A DNA stretch of 64,000 nucleotides from Acidobacteriota bacterium. GTDB taxonomy: Bacteria; Acidobacteriota; Blastocatellia; Chloracidobacteriales; Chloracidobacteriaceae. Below, one piece after another: positions 17,440-26,812 of the stretch. Where the stretch lies: the NCBI GenBank assembly GCA_016208495.1, contig JACQXX010000109.1:1-64000 (forward strand). Reading direction: 5' to 3'. Within the stretch, counting starts at the first letter, position 1. Each line of letters begins with the position of its first letter. The translations under genes were made by a program, and so were the position numbers. The notes under the pieces are model-generated. The model did not search any database. It saw only the letters and a program-made list of their open reading frames with translations, and was not told the origin of the DNA.

Positions 17440-19698
17440 ATGAAGGTTCGTTCTTTGTCTTTGTTGTGCCTGGCACTCTTTTTTTCAACCATACCGGGCA
17501 TTGCCCAACACGCGGGAACTGCGTCTCAGAACCTGCTCAAACCCCGAACCCCGAACCCTGAACCCCGAGTTCAGTCAACTCAGCAGAAAAAAGAGTTGAC
17601 CCTCGATGATGTGGCAACCCCATTTCGATTTTTTGGGGATACCGCCGATGTGCAATGGCTGCCTGACGGACAGGCATATTTGATCGAAAATCCATCCGGC
17701 GGCGGATTGGCCAAAGTTGACGTTGCAACTGGCCGGATGACGCCGTTTCACGATGCCCCGCGAATTGCTCAAGGGTTAAAAACCACTGGGCTAGGTGACT
17801 CAGAGGCCAATATTTTGGCGTCACTCAGCAATTGCACATTCAACGCCGGGTACACAGCGGCTCTTTTTGATTACAAAAACGATCTCTTTGCCTGCGATCT
17901 GACCACCGGTAAAGCTATTCGGCTGACCAATTCACCAGATAAAAGCGAACTCGAAGCCAGTTTCAGCCCTGATGGACAGTGGGTTGCCTTTGTTCGTGAT
18001 TCCAATCTGTTTGTGGTTTCCGTGGCTGACGGCAAAGAGCGCGCGCTCACTCAGGACGGAAGCGAGAAGATCTTCAACGGTTATCTCGATTGGGTGTATG
18101 AAGAAGAAGTCTATGGTCGCGGTACCAAACGCGCCTACTGGTGGGCCCCCAATTCATCGGGTCTGGCTTATCTGCGGATTGACGACACTCAGGTGCCGCC
18201 CTTTACGGTGATTGATGACCTGGTGCCGGCCCAAAAGATCGAAGTCACCAACTATCCGAAAGTCGGTGATCCCAACCCACTGGTCAAACTTGGCGTCGCC
18301 AGCGTCCAGGCTGGAAGCACTCAATGGATGGACCTGTCGGCCTACCAGCCGATTGAATTCCTCATCACCCGTGTCGGCTGGAAGCCTGATTCAACCAGCG
18401 TGGTGTTTGAAGTCCAGGATCGAATTCAAACCTGGATGGACCTGAATCTGGGCAATGCGCAGTCTGGAAAACTCCAAAAGCTGGTGCGCGAAGAAAGTAA
18501 AGCCTGGGTGGATGTGGTGGAATTGCCGCTCTGGATACCAGATGGCACCTTTTACTGGCTCAGTGACCGCTCTGGATATCGCCACCTCTATCACTTTGGG
18601 GCTGATGGCAAACTGATCGCTGCCGTGACCAAAGGCAACTGGGATGTGCGTGACTTTCACGGTGTTTCAGCCGATGGCTGGGCTTACTTTTCAGGAACTG
18701 AACGCTCGTCAATTGGCAATGATGTGTATCGCATCAAAACCGACGGCTCGGGCCTGCAACGCTTGAGCAATCAGAACGGCACCCACACAGCCAGCTTCAG
18801 CCCGGCACTCAATGCCTTTGTTGATACCTGGAGCAACCTGACCAAAGCCCCGAAATCACAACTCTTGAGCAATAACGGGACGCTGATTCGCACACTGGCT
18901 GAAAATAAAGACAACCCGTTGCGCGAATACAATGTAGGCAGCAGCGAACTGCTCAAAGTCTCCACCCGCGATGGCTTTGAAATGAATGCGCTGATGATCA
19001 AGCCGCCTGATTTCGACCCGACGAAGAAATATCCGGTATTGACTCACACCTACGGCGGTCCTGGTTCGCCCCAGGTGCGCGACTCCTGGATTGGCCGCTG
19101 GACACTCTGGCATCTGTTTATGGCCCAAAAAGGCTATATCGTCTGGATTTGCGATAACCGATCCGCCAGCAACAAAGGTGTGGCTTCGGCCCACCCAGTC
19201 TATCGGAATCTGGGCGAACTGGAATTACGCGATTTGGAAGACGGTGTCAGCTACTTGAAAAAACTCCCCTATGTTGACGGGAGTCGGATTGGGATCTGGG
19301 GCTGGAGTTACGGCGGCTATATGACCGCTTATGCCCTGACGCACAGCACCACCTTTAAAGTCGGGATTGCCGGCGCTCCGGTCACCGATTGGAGAAACTA
19401 CGATTCAATTTATACCGAGCGGTATATGGGACTTCCCATGGATAATCCAGAAGGCTACCGCAAAAGCTCGGTGCTCGAAGCGGCTGGAAATCTTCACGGC
19501 AAACTGCTGCTGATCCACGGACTCATTGACGACAACGTTCACCCGCAAAACAGCGTGCAGTTGATCGAAGCCTTGCAAAAAGCTGGGAAACAGTTTGACT
19601 TTATGGTGTATCCAGCTTCACGGCACGGTGTTTCCCAACCACATCGAGTCAAACACCTCCAAAAACTGATGACACGGTTCATCACAGAAAATCTTTAA
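17440..19698 (+). CDS. Dipeptidyl peptidase IV (S9B family), exported
   Basis: Serine exopeptidase predicted to remove N-terminal X-Pro or X-Ala dipeptides from peptides in the periplasm. The 752-residue product has a Sec signal ending near GIAQ, a beta-propeller domain (about 65-480) containing DWVYEEEVYGRG, the double-Glu motif that binds the substrate amino terminus, and an alpha/beta hydrolase domain with GWSYGGY (Ser623), IDDNVH (Asp near 697) and SRHG (His729). Residues 33-43 (LKPRTPNPEPR) are encoded by an AACCCCG heptamer array at 17539-17569, so a tandem repeat forms the linker after the signal peptide. The POT transporter follows 21 bp downstream; the pair would form a peptide-use operon. 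Confidence 0.92.
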   Translation: MKVRSLSLLCLALFFSTIPGIAQHAGTASQNLLKPRTPNPEPRVQSTQQKKELTLDDVATPFRFFGDTADVQWLPDGQAYLIENPSGGGLAKVDVATGRMTPFHDAPRIAQGLKTTGLGDSEANILASLSNCTFNAGYTAALFDYKNDLFACDLTTGKAIRLTNSPDKSELEASFSPDGQWVAFVRDSNLFVVSVADGKERALTQDGSEKIFNGYLDWVYEEEVYGRGTKRAYWWAPNSSGLAYLRIDDTQVPPFTVIDDLVPAQKIEVTNYPKVGDPNPLVKLGVASVQAGSTQWMDLSAYQPIEFLITRVGWKPDSTSVVFEVQDRIQTWMDLNLGNAQSGKLQKLVREESKAWVDVVELPLWIPDGTFYWLSDRSGYRHLYHFGADGKLIAAVTKGNWDVRDFHGVSADGWAYFSGTERSSIGNDVYRIKTDGSGLQRLSNQNGTHTASFSPALNAFVDTWSNLTKAPKSQLLSNNGTLIRTLAENKDNPLREYNVGSSELLKVSTRDGFEMNALMIKPPDFDPTKKYPVLTHTYGGPGSPQVRDSWIGRWTLWHLFMAQKGYIVWICDNRSASNKGVASAHPVYRNLGELELRDLEDGVSYLKKLPYVDGSRIGIWGWSYGGYMTAYALTHSTTFKVGIAGAPVTDWRNYDSIYTERYMGLPMDNPEGYRKSSVLEAAGNLHGKLLLIHGLIDDNVHPQNSVQLIEALQKAGKQFDFMVYPASRHGVSQPHRVKHLQKLMTRFITENL

Positions 19699-19719
19699 TG
19701 AGACAAAGGATTGACACTC

Positions 19720-21177
19720 ATGATCTATGGATTAATCGTCGGTTTGCTGATCCTTGGCCCGCTCCTGGTTTTAGGAGGTGCCAATCTACTTCGGGTAATT
19801 CTTGAGAAAGCTGGTCACCCATCAGGACTTGCCATCTTGTTTCTGACCGAAGTCTGGGAACGGTTGAGCTACTACGGGATGCGCGCGTTGCTGGTGTTGT
19901 ACATGGTCGAAGCGATGACAGGCGGTGGGTTTGGGTTTGCAAATGCCAAAGCCACTCAGATTTATGGGTATTACACCTCAGCCGTTTACCTCACCGCAAT
20001 TCCAGGCGGATGGATTGCGGATAACATCCTGGGCGCCAAAAATGCAGTTATTTTGGGCGGGATTATCATCGCACTGGGACAGTTTACCCTGGCGGCTCCA
20101 TCGCCGGAGGTTTTCTACCTGGGATTGTTTTTGATCATCATTGGCACTGGTTTCTTGAAACCCAATATCAGCGCCATGGTTGGGGCGCTCTACAAGCAAG
20201 GCGATGTCCGGCGAGATGCAGGGTTTTCAATCTTCTATATGGGAATCAACTTAGGAGCATTGCTTGCCCCGCTGACCTGTGGCTTTGTGGCCCAGGACCC
20301 ACGGTTTAAAGCCTGGTTGATTCAATCAGGTGTTGATCCACATACCTGCTGGCGGTGGGCTTTTGCAGTCGCTGGGTTTGGAATGTCTCTGGGCGTAATG
20401 CAATTCCTGTTTGGTCGCAAATACCTGGAGGCAGTCGGCAATCGCCCAATTGGTAAATCGGCCTCAGCCGAAGCCGTTGCCAATGCGAAAAGTCAGCAAC
20501 CTGAAGGGTATGACAAGCCAATCACCAGGGAAGACTATAAACGGCTGGGCGCAGTTATCATTTTTTGTACCTTTGCGGTACTGTTTTGGGCCGTGTTTGA
20601 ACAGGCGGGGTCCAGTCTGACGTTGTTTGCCGATCAGATGACCAACAACCAGGTTCTGGGAATCCCTTACCCATCAAGTTACTATCAGTCAGTCAATCCA
20701 TTTTTCATTATTGCTCTGACACCGCTTTTTGCCTGGATGTGGGTGAAATGGGGTGAAAAACAACCTTCAACCCCTTTGAAATTCGGGATTGGGTTGTTCT
20801 TTGTCGGTGTGGGATTTGTAGTTGCGGCTTATGCCTCATCAATCGCGGGCAGCACCAACGCCAAAGTGGCAGCCTGGTGGTTGATCGCAGTTTACTTTAT
20901 TCACACCGTTGGTGAACTGTGCCTCAGCCCGGTTGGACTCAGTACGATGACCAAACTGGCCCATCCAAAGCTGGTCGGCATGGTCATGGGGATTTGGTTT
21001 CTGGCACCGGCTATCGGCAACTTCATTGGTGGCTTTGTGGCCGGGTATTTCGACGCGAAGGATCCAGCCATTGTTGTGAAGTTGTTTGGCATTTTAGGGT
21101 GTGTTGCCATTGGGGGAGGGGTCGTGATGGCGCTACTCACTCCGGTTATTCGGAAGCTGATGGGCAATGTGAGATAA
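19720..21177 (+). CDS. Proton-dependent oligopeptide transporter (POT/PTR2)
   Basis: Inner-membrane symporter that takes up di- and tripeptides with protons. The 485-residue product shows EVWERLSYYGMR (the ExxER motif coupled to proton translocation) in helix 1, GGWIADNILGAKNAVILGG (family signature) and GTGFLKPNISAMVG, and about 14 hydrophobic segments. The start ATG at 19720 is chosen over a TTG at 19711 because AAAGGA at 19705-19710 is correctly spaced only for the ATG. It lies 21 bp downstream of the DPP-IV gene, whose dipeptide products it could import. Confidence 0.92.
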   Translation: MIYGLIVGLLILGPLLVLGGANLLRVILEKAGHPSGLAILFLTEVWERLSYYGMRALLVLYMVEAMTGGGFGFANAKATQIYGYYTSAVYLTAIPGGWIADNILGAKNAVILGGIIIALGQFTLAAPSPEVFYLGLFLIIIGTGFLKPNISAMVGALYKQGDVRRDAGFSIFYMGINLGALLAPLTCGFVAQDPRFKAWLIQSGVDPHTCWRWAFAVAGFGMSLGVMQFLFGRKYLEAVGNRPIGKSASAEAVANAKSQQPEGYDKPITREDYKRLGAVIIFCTFAVLFWAVFEQAGSSLTLFADQMTNNQVLGIPYPSSYYQSVNPFFIIALTPLFAWMWVKWGEKQPSTPLKFGIGLFFVGVGFVVAAYASSIAGSTNAKVAAWWLIAVYFIHTVGELCLSPVGLSTMTKLAHPKLVGMVMGIWFLAPAIGNFIGGFVAGYFDAKDPAIVVKLFGILGCVAIGGGVVMALLTPVIRKLMGNVR

Positions 21178-21214
21178 GCACCAGGTCTCCAGTTTGTTAC
21201 CCACAAAAACCAAA

Positions 21215-21252
21215 GGGCGGTTCACCATTCAGGTGAACCACCCTTTTTTATT
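21215..21252 (+). terminator. Intrinsic terminator after the DPP-IV/POT operon
   Basis: GGGCGGTTCACC pairs with GGTGAACCACCC (one mismatch, loop ATTCA) and is followed by TTTTTTATTTC. It lies between convergent genes. On the minus strand the run after the stem is weaker. Confidence 0.85.
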
Positions 21253-21294
21253 TCTACTTCACTACTTCACTATTTCGCTACTTCACTATTTCGC

Positions 21295-22788
21295 TCATTT
21301 TTTCGCTTTGGCCGCTTTGACCAGCTTTGGTTGGAGCGGGTCGAAGTCGCCCATTTTGAGAATGGTCGGAGTCACTTTCAGTGCGCTCAGGTCTTTTTCA
21401 AAGACTTTGTAGTCACCAACCAGCACGATGACCGGTGTGGAGACATTCAACTGCCGTTTGGCGAAGTCCTGCGCCTGGGCAACCGTCACGCCATTCACGT
21501 TGGGGATAAATTCATCCAGGGTCTTGAGGTTCTGTCCAAGGTGGATGGTGGTTGCCACCTGCTCCATCACAGCCTGAATAGATTGCAATTCCTGGACAAA
21601 GTCTCCGGTGGTGGCCAGCTTGCGGGTGGCCAGTTCTTCGTCGGGAATTGTTTCCGCTTGAATGCGCTTCATCTCATCCAGAAAAATCTGGACGACTTCA
21701 AAGGTAGACTGGGCTTTGGTGCTGCACCGGGTTCGGAAGAGTCCAATCCCTCGGCCAGCCACCAGATTGCTCCGGGCGCCATAACTCAAACCACGTTTAA
21801 TGCGGATTTCCTTATTGAGCCGGGCTGAGTATCCATCCCCCAACACGCTATTCATCACCAGTCCCTGGAAGTACCGGGGATCAATCTGGGTAATGCCTGG
21901 ATGTCCAACCCGGACTTCGGTTTGGGCCGCGCCTGGTTTATCAATCACCACACATTGAAGTTGTTTGGCCATCGTCGGTTGTGTCAATCGGGCCGCTTTG
22001 GGCGCCTTGCCGGGCTTCCAGGCGCCAAAGGCTTTTTCAGCTTTGGCAAAGGCTTCGTCTGGGGAAATATCGCCGCCAACCACCAGGAAAGAAGTGTTGG
22101 GGACATAGTTTTGCTTATAGAAATTGACCACCTGGGCACGGGTCAGTTTTTTGAGTGTATCGGGCGTTCCCATCAGCGGTGTTCCAGCCGGGGTCATTCC
22201 AAACACAAGGCGGCGCAGGGCAGTGTCGGCAACAAAGGACGGCGTGCCATACTCAACCTGTAATTCACCCAGAAGCTGCTCGCGAAGCCGTTCGATTTCC
22301 TGCGGTTTAAACGCCGCGTTTTGAACCAGATCGGCCACCAGTTCAAACCCAAGCTGGCTGTGTTCGGTGAGAACGGCTGATGAAATTTCGGCTGATTCAT
22401 AAGCGGCGCTGGCTGAAAGGGTGCCGCCGATTGAATCAATCGCTCCGGCAATCTCCTGAGCACTGCGGGTTTGTGTCCCCTGATCAAGCATTCGGGCGGT
22501 GAAAAAGGCCAGTCCGGGGGTTGAGGTTCCCGCTGTGGCCGAACCAGCTTCAGTGACCAGTTGCAGGGCGACAATTGGCAGGCTGTGATCTTCCACGACA
22601 TATACCCGAAGTTGATTGGGCAGCGTTTTTGAGACAACCTTTGGAAAAGCGACTGATTTGGGCGGGTCCAATGGCGGGAGCTTTTGATATTGCGCCTGAT
22701 TGGGTTGAAAAAATCCACTCATCACAACCAGTGCTGGCAGTACCAGACTGAGCAGATACATTTTTTTCATGCGATTGAATGTTCTCAT
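21295..22788 (-). CDS. M16 peptidase-like protein, inactive subunit
   Basis: Second partner of a bacterial M16B pair. The 497-residue product has a signal peptide (MKKMYLLSLVLPALVVMSGF) and two M16 domains. Where active members have HxxEH, this one reads FFTARMLDQ, so the zinc site is absent. The C-terminal domain keeps the substrate-positioning motif RGLSYGARS. Known M16B heterodimers pair an HxxEH subunit with such an R/Y subunit. Its start codon overlaps the stop of the catalytic gene by four bases, which supports an obligate 1:1 complex in the periplasm. The stop is preceded by a Lys/Ala-rich tail. Confidence 0.9.
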   Translation of the reverse strand: MRTFNRMKKMYLLSLVLPALVVMSGFFQPNQAQYQKLPPLDPPKSVAFPKVVSKTLPNQLRVYVVEDHSLPIVALQLVTEAGSATAGTSTPGLAFFTARMLDQGTQTRSAQEIAGAIDSIGGTLSASAAYESAEISSAVLTEHSQLGFELVADLVQNAAFKPQEIERLREQLLGELQVEYGTPSFVADTALRRLVFGMTPAGTPLMGTPDTLKKLTRAQVVNFYKQNYVPNTSFLVVGGDISPDEAFAKAEKAFGAWKPGKAPKAARLTQPTMAKQLQCVVIDKPGAAQTEVRVGHPGITQIDPRYFQGLVMNSVLGDGYSARLNKEIRIKRGLSYGARSNLVAGRGIGLFRTRCSTKAQSTFEVVQIFLDEMKRIQAETIPDEELATRKLATTGDFVQELQSIQAVMEQVATTIHLGQNLKTLDEFIPNVNGVTVAQAQDFAKRQLNVSTPVIVLVGDYKVFEKDLSALKVTPTILKMGDFDPLQPKLVKAAKAKK

Positions 22789-24173
22789 TTGGCACCTCCG
22801 GCAGTTCCTTTGGTTGTGTCGGCGGCTTCGGGTAAGGACACGTAAATTACCGTTCGATTCTGGGGGGTGAAGTACTTTTTGGCCACGGCCTGAACATCAG
22901 CGATGGAAACCGCCTGCAACTGCTCCATATCTGTCAGGGCGCGATTCGGATCGCCAAAAAATGTTGCCGCCTGGCCCAGCGCTTCAGCCCGTTCCATCAG
23001 CGATTGCCAGCCATTGAGTTTCGAAGCCAGCAATTGATTCTTTGCCTTTTGGAGCTCTGATTCTGTGACGCCTGAGGTCTGCAGTTTTTCAATCTCAGCC
23101 AGCAAGGATTTTTCACCTTCTGGTAAAGTTTTTTCCGGCGCCAGCGTGGCAACAAAACTGAACAGATTGGGATGTTCTGAAAAATACCCGCTCCCATTGG
23201 CCTCAGTGGCCAGCCCCTGCTGGTACACCAGTGATTGATAGAGGCGTGAGCTTTGACCATTAGAAAGGATGGCGCCCAACAACCTGAGGGCATAGCTGTC
23301 AGAGTGACCATTCCCTGGGGTATGAAATGCAATCCTGACCTGTGGCAATGGGGCATTTGGGTCTTTGTAGGTCAACCGGCGCTCGGCTGTCTGGGGCGGC
23401 TCAACCACGGTAATGCGGGTAATCGGCTGCGAACTGGCCGAAATCGGGCTGAAGTATTCTTTGATGACTGGAAGGATTGCCGCTGAATCAAAATCTCCGG
23501 AAAGCACCAGCGTTGCATTGTTTGGCGCATAAAAGGACTGATGAAACTCATTCACATCAGCCAGTGTCGCCCGGTTCAGGTCTTCCATGCTGCCAATGGT
23601 CGTGTGCTGGTACGGATGTTTGGTAAACACCGACGCATACAGGATTTCATCAACCATTCCATAAGGCGCATTTTCAACTGACTGACGGCGTTCTTCTTTG
23701 ACGACATCGCGCTCAGATCGAAAATTTTCTTCAGTGACGGCCAATGCCCCCATGCGGTCAGCTTCGGCCCACAGCAACCGTTTCAAATGATGTGATGGGA
23801 CAATTTCCAAATACACGGTCACATCATCATTAGTAAACGCGTTGTTCATTCCGCCGACATCTTCAGTCAACCGGTCAATGGATTCACTGGGCAGGTTTTT
23901 TGTTCCTTTAAACATTAAATGCTCAAACAAATGGGCAAAGCCGGTGCGTCCGGGACGCTCATCTTTTGAGCCAACATGATACCAGACCTGGATTGCAACC
24001 AGCGGCAGCCGATGGTCCTCGTGCAGCACCACCTTGAGGCCATTGGGCAATTCAGCCGTTTGGATCTTTAATTTCGGAAGTTTGGTTTGAGCCTGGGTTG
24101 GGCTCCAGTTCAAACCCGTGCTCAACATCACACACACCAACGCCAGGAGCGTCAGCATTTTTTGCTTTGGCAT
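22785..24173 (-). CDS. M16 zinc peptidase, catalytic subunit, exported
   Basis: Zinc metallopeptidase of the pitrilysin/insulinase family, predicted periplasmic. From MPKQKMLTLLALVCVML the 463-residue product has a signal peptide (cleavage near TQAQ) and the inverted zinc motif HLFEH (His81, Glu84, His85), with the third ligand expected in the downstream EERRQSVENAPYG segment. The C-terminal M16 domain is complete. The start at 24173 is supported by GGTGAG just upstream; the longer frame to 24263 would hide the signal peptide. First gene of a two-gene operon with the inactive subunit. Confidence 0.92.
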   Translation of the reverse strand: MPKQKMLTLLALVCVMLSTGLNWSPTQAQTKLPKLKIQTAELPNGLKVVLHEDHRLPLVAIQVWYHVGSKDERPGRTGFAHLFEHLMFKGTKNLPSESIDRLTEDVGGMNNAFTNDDVTVYLEIVPSHHLKRLLWAEADRMGALAVTEENFRSERDVVKEERRQSVENAPYGMVDEILYASVFTKHPYQHTTIGSMEDLNRATLADVNEFHQSFYAPNNATLVLSGDFDSAAILPVIKEYFSPISASSQPITRITVVEPPQTAERRLTYKDPNAPLPQVRIAFHTPGNGHSDSYALRLLGAILSNGQSSRLYQSLVYQQGLATEANGSGYFSEHPNLFSFVATLAPEKTLPEGEKSLLAEIEKLQTSGVTESELQKAKNQLLASKLNGWQSLMERAEALGQAATFFGDPNRALTDMEQLQAVSIADVQAVAKKYFTPQNRTVIYVSLPEAADTTKGTAGGAK

Positions 24174-24328
24174 ACTCACCAACCTCAATGTTTGAAAATA
24201 TAAGTGCAGACGGCAACCGATGCAGGGTAACGGGGAAAATAAAAATTGCAACCCTTTCAGCAAATGATACCATTTTGGGCTGGTGGTATCGGGTCATAAG
24301 CGCCAGGATACGGAAAATTGAGTGTGTT

Positions 24329-24555
24329 TGAGACAAAAGAAGATAGGGAGACAAGGAGACATCAAAAAACCAGTTCTTATGAACCAAACTCACCTCCGAT
24401 CAGAAGCAGGGATTGATACCAATTTGCAATGAAATCGTCGGATTAGAGAATAGTCAAATAGTTCAATCAAATAAATTTAGTGAACTACTGACTACAGGCT
24501 ACTGACTACAAACTGGTATGAGACTATCAGTTTTTGTCTCCTTGTCTCCTTGTTC
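24329..24555. repeat. Nested repeat: GGAGACAA arms around dispersed repeat R1, copy 3
   Basis: This is most of a 489-bp gene-free stretch (24174-24662). AGGGAGACAAGGAGACATC (24345-24363) faces GTCTCCTTGTCTCCTTG (24537-24553) in inverted orientation. Inside lies R1 copy 3 at 24413-24519 (TGATACCAATTTGCAATGA to AAACTGGTAT). The outer arms flank R1 closely on both sides, which suggests that one element landed in the other or that they spread together. Confidence 0.75.
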
Positions 24556-24662
24556 TCTGTCCAGATCGGGTTCCTGGGAAAGCAATTGGGCTGGATTTAC
24601 CTAAAAGTAAATCCAGCCCAAAAATCAATATAGGACCAGGTTTGATCAGCAATCCAGACCGC

Positions 24663-25109
24663 TTACTGTTTTTGCTTTGAAGGATCCGGCTGAGGTCTGA
24701 GTTTTGATGGAGTCTCAGCCTTCCGGACTTCCGTCGGCGCGTTTTTTCGCGCATCTCGTAACTTTTCCATATTTTCCTTGGTCTTGAGTACTCGACCTTG
24801 CGCGTCTTTTTTGAGGCCCTCAGTCGGTGTTTTGACAACGATATCAAACTCTTTCGCCGGTAAGCCGGTTGGGGACTTCACCTCATTTCCAGGGGGAAGC
24901 GGGGGAGGCGTGGGAAGAGCCTGATTTGGTGCTGGTGACGCCGGTGGAGGCGTTACCGGTTGAGCCCCCTGAGGTTGAGCAGGTTGATTGCCTGGACCAC
25001 TTGATTGGGTTTCAGTTTTACACCCAACCCCCAGCATAAGAACTGAGCAGACCAAGGCCACTGATAACAGTTGAATTGCAGAAACAAATGAACGTTTTGA
25101 ACCACGCAT
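24663..25109 (-). CDS. Small proline-rich lipoprotein of unknown function
   Basis: Family not recognised. The 148-residue product has an n-region MRGSKRSF, a hydrophobic stretch and lipobox LGVGC (Cys at about residue 30). The mature part is a Pro/Gln-rich spacer (35-75) followed by a Lys/Arg/Glu-rich segment (75-148). Such proteins often span from the membrane into the periplasm. It is 50 bp downstream of the cyclophilin genes on the same strand and may be in their operon. Confidence 0.65.
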   Translation of the reverse strand: MRGSKRSFVSAIQLLSVALVCSVLMLGVGCKTETQSSGPGNQPAQPQGAQPVTPPPASPAPNQALPTPPPLPPGNEVKSPTGLPAKEFDIVVKTPTEGLKKDAQGRVLKTKENMEKLRDARKNAPTEVRKAETPSKLRPQPDPSKQKQ

Positions 25110-25159
25110 AAGACTTTACTACCTCAAAAAAATTCCAACACCGTTGACCACCAAACGAC

Positions 25160-25912
25160 TTATGGCTGAACGGTTGCTTTGTGAATGATCACTGCTGTGA
25201 TCGGTCGGTCGTTACGACCAGTTGGAGCCGTGGCAATTTTATCAACCACTTCCATTCCCTCAAGCACACGACCAAAAATCGTGTAGTTGGACGGAAGCGG
25301 ATACGGCTTGTGCATAATGAAAAACTGGCTGCCGTTGGTATTCGGGCCACGATTGGCCATGGCCACCATGCCTGCGGCATATCCGGTTTGATAGAGTGGG
25401 GACCCAGCATTGATTTCGTCGTCAAATTCCCCACCCCAGGCAGATTCGCCTCCGGTGCCATTGCCATTTGGATCGCCGCCTTGAATCATAAAGCCATTGA
25501 TGACTCGATGAAAGGTAAGCCCATCATAAAATCCCCGGCTGGTCAGCAACCGGAAATTCTCACAGGTTTTTGGGGCATCCTGAGTGAGAAGCTCAAACCG
25601 AATCGTGCCGAAATTGGTTTCAAGCGTCACCTGCGGAACCGTTACCGGTGCGGGTGCGGGCGCAGGAGCAGGTGGTTTGGCGGCAGCCGGTTTCGGAGCA
25701 ACTGGCTTACGTCGGCGGGTGGTGCGCTTTTTCTGACTGGTTTTGGTCGTCTTTTTCCGTGTTTGCTGACCTGAAACAGCCGATGAATCAAATGTCAGGC
25801 CACTGGTCACAACCAGCACAATCATTCCAATCACCATCCAGACTGACCGTCCAGATCGAAAGGGCCTTGCCAGTTCTCCCAGTCGCGGCAGGATCAAGCT
25901 TCCAATGATCAT
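25160..25912 (-). CDS. Cyclophilin-type peptidyl-prolyl isomerase, membrane-anchored
   Basis: Cis-trans prolyl isomerase. The 250-residue product has one N-terminal membrane segment (WMVIGMIVLVVTSGL, about 25-40), a Lys/Arg-rich then Ala/Pro-rich linker (50-90) and a complete cyclophilin domain (about 92-250) with FHRVINGFMIQGGDP and GSQFFIM, which contain the catalytic Arg and the proline-pocket residues. The start lies three bases after the stop of the upstream lipoprotein cyclophilin, whose end provides a G-rich ribosome binding site. The linker probably lets the domain work at a distance from the membrane. Middle cyclophilin of three. Confidence 0.9.
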   Translation of the reverse strand: MIIGSLILPRLGELARPFRSGRSVWMVIGMIVLVVTSGLTFDSSAVSGQQTRKKTTKTSQKKRTTRRRKPVAPKPAAAKPPAPAPAPAPVTVPQVTLETNFGTIRFELLTQDAPKTCENFRLLTSRGFYDGLTFHRVINGFMIQGGDPNGNGTGGESAWGGEFDDEINAGSPLYQTGYAAGMVAMANRGPNTNGSQFFIMHKPYPLPSNYTIFGRVLEGMEVVDKIATAPTGRNDRPITAVIIHKATVQP

Positions 25913-25915
25913 GGT

Positions 25916-26611
25916 TTAGCCCCCCATCTCAACGACTTTGGCGCTGGTGATCACCATTTTGGAGAGTGGCCTGTCGTCTTGACCAACCGGGGAGGTGGCA
26001 ATCGCGTCCACCACATTCTGCCCTTTGGTCACCCGACCAAAAATCGTGTACTGAGGTGGCAAGGGGTACGTTTTGTGCATGATGAAAAACTGGCTGCCGT
26101 TGGTGTTTGGACCACGATTGGCCATGGCCACAATGCCTGGTTTATATCCACCCTGATACAGTGGCGAACGAGGATTGATTTCATCATCAAAGGTTCCACC
26201 CCAGGCGGATTCGCCTCCGGTTCCATTCCCATTAGGATCTCCACCTTGAATCATGAACCCATTGATGACCCGGTGAAAGACCAGATTATTGTAATACCCG
26301 CGGTTCGCCAGCAATCGGAAATTATCACAGGCTTTTGGGGCATCATCGGTTAACAATTCAATCTCAATCGTGCCTTTGTTGGTCACCAATGTGGCAACCA
26401 GTTTTTTCCCGGGCTCAGTTTGGGCCGGTTTGGTCTCACCTGACGGGGTCGTCGGAACGGAGGGTGACTCAGGTTTAGAGGGTGACGTCGGCGTTGCAGG
26501 TGACGAAGGGGCTGGCGGCGCTTCAGGTTGGCACCCCTGGGCCAGAAAGCCAGCTAAACATAAACACAACACACCAATGGTCCGAAAAAGAGATTTCAGT
26601 GAATTTGACAT
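25916..26611 (-). CDS. Cyclophilin-type peptidyl-prolyl isomerase, lipoprotein
   Basis: Prolyl isomerase with lipobox LAQGC (Cys27), then a Ser/Thr/Pro-rich spacer (28-65) and a cyclophilin domain (68-231) that keeps FHRVINGFMIQGGDP and GSQFFIM. Predicted to act in the periplasm, bound to a membrane. The domain is very similar to the next gene's (25160-25912) over long identical stretches such as NGNGTGGESAWGG, so the two are recent tandem duplicates with different anchors. Translationally coupled to that gene by a 3-nt gap. Confidence 0.92.
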   Translation of the reverse strand: MSNSLKSLFRTIGVLCLCLAGFLAQGCQPEAPPAPSSPATPTSPSKPESPSVPTTPSGETKPAQTEPGKKLVATLVTNKGTIEIELLTDDAPKACDNFRLLANRGYYNNLVFHRVINGFMIQGGDPNGNGTGGESAWGGTFDDEINPRSPLYQGGYKPGIVAMANRGPNTNGSQFFIMHKTYPLPPQYTIFGRVTKGQNVVDAIATSPVGQDDRPLSKMVITSAKVVEMGG

Positions 26612-26812
26612 AGATTTTTGGATGAGTCAGTTGAGCTGGGGAACGCCTTGTGTCTGCCCTGGTGTCGCCTCAAGGGCAAAATGGTTCCCAATTTGGAAAA
26701 ATTTAAGGTTAAAACACCAAACCCGCTCTGGCAAAGCACTTGCCGGCGGGCTTGTCGAAACGCGAACAGGTTCAGGATTCCTGAAGGGACAACCGTTTAT
26801 TCGCACCGAAGG

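Noticed and set aside
21295-22788. M16 protein without HxxEH as a decayed pseudogene
   Set aside because: The frame is intact, it is translationally coupled to the catalytic subunit and it keeps the RGLSYG motif, as expected for the inactive half of an M16B heterodimer.
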